Positions 57,314 through 64,000 of a stretch of 64,000 bases of DNA are shown here, in pieces. The translations under genes and the position numbers were made by a program. Source of the DNA: Alentia gelatinosa (lineage: Eukaryota; Annelida; Polychaeta; Phyllodocida; Polynoidae); NCBI GenBank assembly GCA_950022655.1, contig OX465584.1, positions 29,733,469 through 29,797,468 on the forward strand. Direction: 5' to 3'. The notes under the pieces are model-generated. The model had not been told where the DNA came from. It searched no databases and was given only the letters and a program-made list of their open reading frames with translations. Within the stretch, counting starts at the first letter, position 1. The number at the start of each line of letters is the position of its first letter.

Positions 57314-57771
57314 AACCAAGTATGTATTACATTGCTTCATAGTACAGTAGATTCAAGTGGTTAATAAAGGGGCTTGGGTGTCAGCCATATACATTTGGCT
57401 GGTTTTCTTCACCCTGCCCATGGGTTTTTTGTAGTCCCAAAGAATTATATAAATTTTCTTGACCTTGTCTAACCGAAGAATCAAAATACATTGATAATTA
57501 AAGTTATACCCTACATAAAGAAGAGAGGAGTAATTTAAAGTAACTGGCTAAACTTATAGCACTCAATAGTGAGGAACAGTTTTGACATTTTTGCAAACTG
57601 TTAAAATAATAAATCATTTTGTCAGTGGTTGATACACTACTTCTGTGGAGTTAATTTGCAGTGAACAAAAACATTTCAGGAGTACCATTATATTTATATC
57701 TATGAAACATTAAATTCATGTTTTGTCTAAAGAAAATTTCAAGAAAATTGCAAGATACAGGTAAGTACAGA

Positions 57772-58686
57772 TCATTTCTTTGGTGGGATTGTATCTTTCA
57801 TGTTCTTTTTTGTTATTGATTTGAAATGTTCATAGGTTTCCGTATTTCTGAGTACAGCAGGCAGATCATTCCACTTTATTGCACCATCATATAACACAGA
57901 GTTTGCATACGCTTGACAATTTGGTCTGATAACTTGTATCGTGGGGGCTGCAACCATTCTCGTTTGTACATTTGGCTTTTTAAGATTAACCTTGTCTCTC
58001 GATATCTTATACATAAAATTAAAGATATGGCACAGTCTTCTGTTTTCCAGATATGGAATGTTTGCCAAATTATGTAATATATTAATAGGTGTTCTATTAT
58101 GTACTTTGGTACACGTTCTTAAACATTTGTTTTGTAAAATTTGTAGTTTAGCTAATAATTTACTCGACATATTGTGGTACAAAACATCACCGTAATCAAA
58201 ATAGGGGAGTATACTTGTCTTGTATATCAGCAGCGCAGCCTCTTTTGAAAGATACGGTCTCATTTTAGTGAGCTGGTATAAACGGTGTGATACACTTTTT
58301 ATTATTCTATTGATGTGATTTGAATAATTTAGTTGGACATTTAAACTTATCCCCAGATAACTGTAAGTAGACACCTTGTTTAGGATAGCATCGCCGATTT
58401 TATACACAGGTTCGTTTCTGTCTTTTTGGTTTGGATTAGAGCAGAAATACATTACTTTGGTTTTCTTTTTATTAATAGAAAGTTTATTTTGCTCACACCA
58501 TAGTTCTATCCCATCAAGATCGTTCTGAAGCTTTGGGTAAATGTCCATCGCATTCACCCCGCTGACATATAAGACTGTATCATCCGCGTATAGGCCAACC
58601 TGGGAAAATTTCAAGATTTTGCTTAAATCATTTATATAAAGTAGAAACAAAAGGGCCCCAGGATTGATCCCTGCGGAACTCCACAT
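57772..58686 (-). CDS. LINE C RT, C-terminal part after the frameshift
   Basis: 304 codons holding the catalytic core LYADDTVLY (about 32-40), then WCEQNKLSINKKKTKVM and YSYLGISLNVQLNYSNHI, and the LINE C-terminal region with LQILQNKCLR. It overlaps the N-terminal ORF at 58,632-58,686. Its first dozen residues, read from ATG, are out of register with the RT motif; the conserved frame begins at the GPLLF position. This is the second half of one broken ORF, not a separate gene. Confidence 0.88.
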   Translation of the reverse strand: MWSSAGINPGALLFLLYINDLSKILKFSQVGLYADDTVLYVSGVNAMDIYPKLQNDLDGIELWCEQNKLSINKKKTKVMYFCSNPNQKDRNEPVYKIGDAILNKVSTYSYLGISLNVQLNYSNHINRIIKSVSHRLYQLTKMRPYLSKEAALLIYKTSILPYFDYGDVLYHNMSSKLLAKLQILQNKCLRTCTKVHNRTPINILHNLANIPYLENRRLCHIFNFMYKISRDKVNLKKPNVQTRMVAAPTIQVIRPNCQAYANSVLYDGAIKWNDLPAVLRNTETYEHFKSITKKNMKDTIPPKK

Positions 58687-60656
58687 TTAATCATATTTGG
58701 CTCTGACATCTTCCCATTTGTTAACACTGATTGATTTCTATTGAGTAAATAATTCTCAAACCATTTTAAAGGCTCATCCCTGACACCATAAAAAGACAAT
58801 TTTTGTAGTAGAATGCCATGATTTACCGTGTCAAACGCCTTCATGAAGTCGATGTATATGACAGTCGTCTCTTTACCAATATTTTTATCCAGCAGTATAT
58901 TGTTAGTAAACGTGGCTATGGCTTGAATGGTGGATCTACCTTTTCTGAACCCTGATTGAAATTTATTAAGTATGTCATTCTCATTACAAAACTCTGATAA
59001 TTTTTTATGAACTATTTTTTCCATAATTTTTGATACCACAGGCAAAAGTGAAATCGGTCTATAGTTGGTCACATTTTTTGGATCACCCCCCTTGGGAAGC
59101 GGGATAACTATTGAGGTTTTCCATTCATTTGGTATTTCACATTTCCGAAATGAGCAGTTAAATAAGTTAACGTATACTTCCCGTATAGCTAAGACTGAGT
59201 CCTTGAATATTCTTGTATTAAATTCCTTAATCTGAGAGTTTTTATTCTTGTTTATTTGTTTTCCTATCTCGATTACCTCTTGTGTGTTTGTTCGTATTTG
59301 ATTTAAGTTATTATAATTTGTATTATCGTACATCTTCCATGGTGTATTTTTATGTTGTGCTAAGGTTGGTCCTATGTTCAGGAAATAATTGTTAATATAG
59401 GAAGCAGTGTGTTCCGGATTTATAATTTCATCTGCATCATTTTTTAGGTAAATTTCACCTTTCATTGATTTATTCTTTGTTGCTGGTAAGATACCATTTA
59501 TCTCTCTCCAAAATTTCTTATGATCTGATTTGTTTCTGTCTAATTCATTTATTATATAATATTGCCTAGCTTTTTTGACTTGCTTGTTAGTATCGTTCCT
59601 TGCTTGTTTTGCCCTCAGTAGATCTGTCTCATCCCCTGTTCTTCTTGCTTTTTTAAATAAAATATTCTTATCGTGTATTGCTTCAATTAATTCATTTGTG
59701 ATCCAGGGTTGTTGGTTTTTTTTTACCATAAACTTTCTAAATTTACATGTTTTATCTAAATATTCTATTATTTTCGATTTAATGATGGTCCACTTACCTA
59801 CTACTGTATCATTTGTATAAAATTCTTTCCAGTTACATGTTTTCAAATGTGTTACAAATTCTTTAATATCATATTTGACGTAGGAGCGTCCTTCGAATAC
59901 CTTTTCTTTCTTAGTCTCAGCATACCCATAATTTTTATTTATAAAGAAGATCGCTTGGTGGTCACTTAGTGCCAGATCCAATACCCCATAATCTCTTATT
60001 TTCAGATCATTTGTGAGGATCAGGTCAATGATACTACTATTATTACTATAACGGGTGTAATTTTGGATCAACTGTGTAAAACCTTTTTGTTCAAAATTGG
60101 TTAGAAAATCAGTGGTTTGTTGATTTATAACATTTATATTTATGTTGAAATCTCCTATTACGTATACTTCATTTATTTCTCTATTAATGTCTTCCACTAT
60201 CAAATTTAATTCATGGATAAATACTTCTACGTTACCTCCTGTTGGTCTGTAAATGTTGGTGATCACGATATTTTTCGCTTTATTTCTCCTGATTTCTATT
60301 GTTTGGGCCTCAATATGACGGATACTTTTGTTAAGATGTTTATAACTAATTATATCATGTTCTAGGCCCTCCTTTATGTAAATACAAATCCCCCCTCCAA
60401 TTTTTGGTTTCGGATCTGATTCCCTTTCTTTCCAATTTCTGTCCCCTCTATACATTATGTAACCTTCCAGTTGATATTCGGTTCGCAGATCCAACTCTGT
60501 TAACCACGTTTCTGAGCATGTAATTATATCCCACTTTTTTTCCCTGAATTCAGCTAATAATGAGTCAAATTTTGCTCTTAGACTACATAGGTTTAGATGT
60601 ATGCACTTTAGGCCCCTGTTGTTTGTCATTGCATTTTTCCCTATTAAGTCTGACAT
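58632..60656 (-). CDS. LINE C endonuclease-RT, N-terminal part
   Basis: 674 codons. Residues 15-240 form an apurinic-type endonuclease with SETWL (49-53), IYRP (135-138), GDFN (168-171) and SDHQ (231-234), all the expected catalytic blocks. A linker and reverse transcriptase follow, with NYRPISLLPV, FRKGRST, YIDFMKAFDTVNH and GVPQGSILGP. The frame is lost by a one-base slip in a GGGCCCTTTT run near 58,650, just before the YADD motif. Function in an intact copy: nick the target and prime reverse transcription there. CR1/L2/Jockey-like by motifs; no RNase H is seen. Confidence 0.9.
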   Translation of the reverse strand: MSDLIGKNAMTNNRGLKCIHLNLCSLRAKFDSLLAEFREKKWDIITCSETWLTELDLRTEYQLEGYIMYRGDRNWKERESDPKPKIGGGICIYIKEGLEHDIISYKHLNKSIRHIEAQTIEIRRNKAKNIVITNIYRPTGGNVEVFIHELNLIVEDINREINEVYVIGDFNININVINQQTTDFLTNFEQKGFTQLIQNYTRYSNNSSIIDLILTNDLKIRDYGVLDLALSDHQAIFFINKNYGYAETKKEKVFEGRSYVKYDIKEFVTHLKTCNWKEFYTNDTVVGKWTIIKSKIIEYLDKTCKFRKFMVKKNQQPWITNELIEAIHDKNILFKKARRTGDETDLLRAKQARNDTNKQVKKARQYYIINELDRNKSDHKKFWREINGILPATKNKSMKGEIYLKNDADEIINPEHTASYINNYFLNIGPTLAQHKNTPWKMYDNTNYNNLNQIRTNTQEVIEIGKQINKNKNSQIKEFNTRIFKDSVLAIREVYVNLFNCSFRKCEIPNEWKTSIVIPLPKGGDPKNVTNYRPISLLPVVSKIMEKIVHKKLSEFCNENDILNKFQSGFRKGRSTIQAIATFTNNILLDKNIGKETTVIYIDFMKAFDTVNHGILLQKLSFYGVRDEPLKWFENYLLNRNQSVLTNGKMSEPNMIKCGVPQGSILGPFCFYFI

Positions 60657-61269
60657 ATTAGATTTTTGCAGTAAATGTATTCCTCCTTATCTGATCTATA
60701 CTTTTCCCTCCCTTTTCCCTTTATTCTCCAGCCCAGCTCGGTCAACAAAATCTTTAACATAACTTGATACAACATGGACAAAAGATAGGAAAACAAAATA
60801 ACAAAGTAAACTTTGGTGTTGATATCGGCCTCTATCACCATCTACATCCAAAGCACAAGAAAAAAAAATAAAATTGAAAAAAAGTAAGTTTGTCCTACCA
60901 GGCGATTCAGCTGGTGGACGGTAGCCCCCTTGGGTTTTATCATCTATTACAATGCTGAGATCATTGAAATCATCGTGTTAGAGGTAAGTATAGGAAACAT
61001 CAGATATTCCATTTAGTCAACTTTCATTTTTTTTAATTTTTTTTTTTTATTGTTATTAATAGAGTTATCATAGGGCAGTCCCTTTAGCCGCTATAACTAA
61101 CAGCAGCTAAAATTTTTATGGACGTATCCATGATGTAACTTATCCTTTGAAATACGGATGTTTGGAAGATATTTATTAAAGATACAATAATTTTAATACT
61201 AGATCTTTGGGTGGTCACCTTAATTTGTCATAACTAACGACAGATTTAGGTTATTTCCCTCAGAATTCA
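60657..61269 (-). other. LINE C inter-ORF spacer
   Basis: About 610 bases between the SGNH-like ORF and the endonuclease-RT ORF. Holds T/A-rich runs (61,026-61,051) and a small open frame at 60,644-60,841 without motif. Unusually long for an inter-ORF gap, so an eroded or non-coding regulatory part is possible. Confidence 0.5.
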
Positions 61270-62025
61270 TTACCAGTTGCCACTAAGCGTGGGCAGGTTC
61301 TTTTCAAAGACTGATATCAGGTCCTTTGCCCACATATCCGTAAGTTGGTGAGTTGGGTGAATACCATCAGCAAGATATTCATAGTGGTGGAGTGTCTTTC
61401 CACGTCGTGTCTTGTGTACGTGATTTGAAATCCATGGGACCATTGTGCTGTAATCCGAGCTGTGGTTTATGTCTATCAGGTTTTTGTTAAATTGCATGAT
61501 TGCATCATTTACAATTTGTTGTTTATCTTCACTACCTGTCTCCTTTGGTTTAACACATTTATCAATACATACGCCTATAAGGGGGCAGATCACAATCCTT
61601 GAGTCGTTATGGTTCTTGCAAATCCATTCGTAGCCTATTTTGGCATATGTAGTTAGGTGATCTACCAGAGATTGGGCGGAAGTCCAGGCACATGAGATAT
61701 TTTTGGTAGTCGGATCTTTCGTTGTGATATTGCATGTTCCTGCAACAATATAGACAATAGCATTTTTACTAAAATCTAGATGATTGTTTGCTATTACCAG
61801 ACACTCTTGCAGTGTAGACCCCGGTAAGCAGAAAACGTTAAACCGATGCTTGCCTTTGTTCTGTAGAGCGATAGCTTCGTATAACCATTTCACTTTGGAG
61901 TCTCCTATAATTACGTGTTGGGGCAATGGTGACCAGGTACGTATTAGTGTTTCTTCTAGCCGTGCGATATCCCTGCTTAGCTTTGTAGGATAACTTACTC
62001 CACGATACTTCGCCATTGGTAACAA
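61270..62025 (-). CDS. LINE C ORF2, SGNH/GDSL-type hydrolase
   Basis: 251 codons (the second Met, residue 4, is an equal start candidate). The SGNH blocks are in order: IIGDS with the nucleophile Ser43, LPGS (Gly69), VAGTCN (Asn99), and LADGIHP with Asp220 and His223. The fold and catalytic residues are those of GDSL esterases/lipases. Esterase domains are known in ORF1 of CR1/L2-type LINEs, where a membrane or lipid role has been proposed. Here the esterase is its own ORF, 59 bases after the stop of the preceding one. It contains many cysteines. Confidence 0.85.
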   Translation of the reverse strand: MLPMAKYRGVSYPTKLSRDIARLEETLIRTWSPLPQHVIIGDSKVKWLYEAIALQNKGKHRFNVFCLPGSTLQECLVIANNHLDFSKNAIVYIVAGTCNITTKDPTTKNISCAWTSAQSLVDHLTTYAKIGYEWICKNHNDSRIVICPLIGVCIDKCVKPKETGSEDKQQIVNDAIMQFNKNLIDINHSSDYSTMVPWISNHVHKTRRGKTLHHYEYLADGIHPTHQLTDMWAKDLISVFEKNLPTLSGNW

Positions 62026-62084
62026 CTTATTTATATCCTCTTCTGACCCTATATATCACTATCTTCTAGATGTCTTTTTCGCTT

Positions 62085-63428
62085 TCACTCTTTACTATCA
62101 TTACGTTCTTCCTCTTCCTCTTCACCTCTTAACTGTGCCCTGACTTCGCTCAGTATGATTCCTAGTTTATTTCCTGTTACCGACGTCGTTGAGATCTTGT
62201 TGATTTCACCAAGGTGAAATCCACACCCCCATTCGGGGTCCTTTGTCGCCTCATAGAGCGGTTGATTGCCTGTTTCAAGTAATAGGTCACGCAGGTCGTC
62301 GTTTTGAGAGAATTTGCCATACAATATAAGCCTCATAGATTTCTCCATCTCATTTTTCCATCTATCATTTGCTTTTAGTGACTTACCCAGCCTCATTACG
62401 TCATAGGGGTCCTCAGTTTCTTTGATTTCCTTTGCAGTTTCTTGTTCATCTAGGTAGATAGCTTTTTGGTGTTGGAAAGCTTGCTCCGCGTTTGCAAACG
62501 AGTGACCCTGAAAAGTAACTTTTATTTTGTAGAGGTTCGAGAATGGTGCAAAAGCCCCTTGAAAGGCTATCCCGTTTCTTGTTTTGACCGTTTTTATCTC
62601 CTGAATGCTTAGACCATGGGGTAGATTGTCTATTTGTTCAAAGTAGTATTGTCTCCCCGCGATCGAGATTGAAGTACCCTTTACTTTGCAGTCAATCTTT
62701 TGTTTTCTCGCCACTGATTGTATGGCACGTAGGTCTCTATTCTTCCTTTGTTCTTCAATCGTTAGGTCATCGGATATTCTGATTTTTTTCCATTTAGGAA
62801 GATTTCTCAGTCTACTTATGTTGCGGTAGATCAGCCCTTTTGTAGACGCATTTACAAAAGTCACAACCACGGGGCGTATCCAGTTTGGATTGTTTGTTGG
62901 CCTTCCTCTTCTATAAATAGCATCTATAGCAGCATGGTCAATAAGTAGTCCCAGGTCGTTGAGGAATTGAAGAAATACATCTCTTATGTTTTCTAGGTCC
63001 TGCTCCTTTATGCCTTCTACAACCATCACTTTTCTTTTCCTCTCGTTTTCTACTCTTTCCATTTTCTCAGCGGTTAGTTTACTCGTTTTCTTTACTTTGA
63101 TTAAGTTATCAGTTATTTCATTCAAGTCAACATCGTGCTGGTTTACTGTTTCTGTTATGGAGTCTGAGTTTCTCCCTACTACGTCTACCTTATCCGCTAT
63201 TTTTTTTAGCAGAGCTGCTGTGTCATTTAGTAGTGCACTCGCTTTGTCTACCTTTTTATCCAATTTACTTATCAATTCGGTTGTACCTGCGATGTTTGTT
63301 TCATTTTGTTGGACCCTTTTTTCGATTTCATTTATCTTTTTCACAATATCCACGTTGTTTGAATCATTGGATAGTATGGGTAGCAACTCACGTGCCCTTG
63401 ACTGGGGTGATAATGGAGGCGAATCCAT
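62085..63428 (-). CDS. LINE C ORF1 with C-terminal NADAR-like domain
   Basis: 447 codons. Residues about 25-130 are a coiled coil rich in K, E, D and N. Residues about 131-265 resemble the ORF1p RNA-binding part of LINEs (KVMVVEGIKEQD, DAIYRRGRP, RPVVVTF, RISDDLTIEEQRKNRDL). Residues about 289-433 look like a NADAR (YbiA/DUF1768-type) domain: FAPFSNLY, NAEQAFQHQKA, W357, GKFSQNDDLRDLLLETG, EATKDPEWGCG and GNKLGIILSEVR follow the family pattern, including the conserved Glu, Trp-Gly and Asn-x-Leu-Gly. An acidic tail follows. NADAR proteins act on ADP-ribosyl/N-glycosidic bonds, and some remove ADP-ribose from guanine in DNA. Whether this copy is catalytic is unknown. Confidence 0.85.
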   Translation of the reverse strand: MDSPPLSPQSRARELLPILSNDSNNVDIVKKINEIEKRVQQNETNIAGTTELISKLDKKVDKASALLNDTAALLKKIADKVDVVGRNSDSITETVNQHDVDLNEITDNLIKVKKTSKLTAEKMERVENERKRKVMVVEGIKEQDLENIRDVFLQFLNDLGLLIDHAAIDAIYRRGRPTNNPNWIRPVVVTFVNASTKGLIYRNISRLRNLPKWKKIRISDDLTIEEQRKNRDLRAIQSVARKQKIDCKVKGTSISIAGRQYYFEQIDNLPHGLSIQEIKTVKTRNGIAFQGAFAPFSNLYKIKVTFQGHSFANAEQAFQHQKAIYLDEQETAKEIKETEDPYDVMRLGKSLKANDRWKNEMEKSMRLILYGKFSQNDDLRDLLLETGNQPLYEATKDPEWGCGFHLGEINKISTTSVTGNKLGIILSEVRAQLRGEEEEEERNDSKE

Positions 63429-63630
63429 GTCTTTAGCTTCGCCGGCGCTGGTTGATTCTTTCTTCGTTATTTGAGGCGTATTTTTTTGTTTCTCGACCTT
63501 CCCGCCATATCAGCTGGGTCAGAGCACGTTTGTGAAGCTGGTAATTGTCTCAGAAGTCTTAGAAGTTATTGTATCCCATGTAGTTTATCACCCGAGTCGG
63601 AGCACCGTTCGACCCACGTTCTACCGTACC

Positions 63631-63649
63631 GCCGCCATGTCGCCGCCAT
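63631..63649 (-). promoter_or_regulatory. Paired ATGGCGGC boxes at the LINE C 5' end
   Basis: ATGGCGGC occurs twice on the minus strand (63,642-63,649 and 63,631-63,638), starting at the second base of the element. ATGGCGGC is the YY1-type core. YY1 sites near the 5' end direct start-site choice in mammalian L1; the same role here is inference. Confidence 0.5.
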
Positions 63650-63650
63650 G

Positions 63651-63888
63651 TTGCATTGTATTGACCTGCTTGCTGCCAGTGGCTGACCACTGGTCCTTTT
63701 TGTCAGAAGCTGCATTTAGCGTGACTAAATGTAGAGTTAATCGCAGTATATATCGTATTCTTAGAACAGGCTTGAGAAGGGAAGCGTATGCGAATGATGG
63801 TAAATATATTAAGACTGAGGACTTGCTGAATAAATGCAAGGTGACGAGGACTGAAGATAGGAGAAGGCTGATTGTTGTTAGGTATGAT
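63651..63888 (+). pseudogene. LINE A, fragment 3 (post-RT)
   Basis: Continues the fragment 2 frame across the LINE C site (ALCI, then VLTCLLPVADHWSFLSEAA). It goes on with CRVNRSIYRILRTG and EDLLNKCKVTRTEDRRR, the style of LINE C-terminal regions, to a stop near 63,888. Confidence 0.7.
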
Positions 63889-64000
63889 TAAAAGGCTGCA
63901 TGATATAAACGTCCATAGGCTTAGCATTACGAACTCGTTCTGAAAAACGGGCTTGCGAGAACGGTATCTCGTTCTCAACGGGTGAAAAAGATATAAATAT

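Larger units (their letters stand above)
57281..63650 (-). mobile_element. Full-length three-ORF LINE (LINE C)
   Basis: 6370 bp on the minus strand, flanked by TTGCAT at 57,275-57,280 and 63,651-63,656. Joining the flanks at this site restores the reading frame of LINE A, which proves both ends. The 3' end has AATAAA (57,308-57,313) 11 bases before a 16-base A tail (57,282-57,297 as T on plus). The 5' end is GC-rich and starts CATGGCGGCG. ORF order is coiled coil/ORF1-like plus NADAR-like, SGNH-like, then endonuclease-RT. One frameshift is visible in the RT ORF; otherwise the copy looks fresh. Confidence 0.92.

Overview
This window is animal nuclear DNA. It has spliceosomal introns with GT-AG borders, an extracellular cysteine-rich gene cut into small phase-1 exons, many short inverted-repeat elements, long AT, G and C tracts, and several retrotransposon classes. 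I cannot name the species. The Ty3/gypsy element belongs to a type (Gmr1-like) first recognised in deuterostomes. Together with a tRNA-derived SINE, CR1/L2-like LINEs and a CACTA element, this suggests a marine invertebrate, perhaps a deuterostome. That is inference.

Layout. Positions 1 to 17.6 kb are mostly non-coding. They hold microsatellites, a CpG-rich stretch near 9.2-9.7 kb, and two related decayed copies of an ORF with a MADF/SANT-like domain on the minus strand (11.5-13.8 kb). Positions 17,599-23,975 are a complete, very young LTR retrotransposon on the minus strand. Its single 1598-residue gag-pol ORF has the integrase in front of the reverse transcriptase. Positions 24-34 kb hold an orphan cysteine-containing ORF, a SINE, a DNA transposon with 30-bp inverted ends, G/C-tract repeats, a 32-bp minisatellite that is open in all three frames, and a nested pair of inverted-repeat elements.

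Positions 34,319-54,770 are the main host gene, on the minus strand. I traced 23 consecutive exons by hand; every junction keeps frame, and together they give about 784 residues ending at a stop codon. The protein is a string of furin-like/growth-factor-receptor-type cysteine-rich modules, about one per exon, followed by a Ly6/uPAR (LU) three-finger domain and a C-terminal GPI-attachment signal. The 5' end lies outside the traced region. Its introns hold many inverted-repeat elements of different families, a CACTA-type element and a decayed LINE.

Positions 55-64 kb are a nest of LINEs. An old plus-strand LINE (A) is split by a plus-strand LINE (B) and then by a full-length minus-strand LINE (C, 57,281-63,650) flanked by the 6-bp target duplication TTGCAT. 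LINE C has three ORFs. The first has a coiled coil, an ORF1-type nucleic-acid-binding region and a C-terminal NADAR-like domain. The second is an SGNH/GDSL-type hydrolase. The third is an apurinic-type endonuclease plus reverse transcriptase with one frameshift. The NADAR plus SGNH combination is the most unusual thing in the window.
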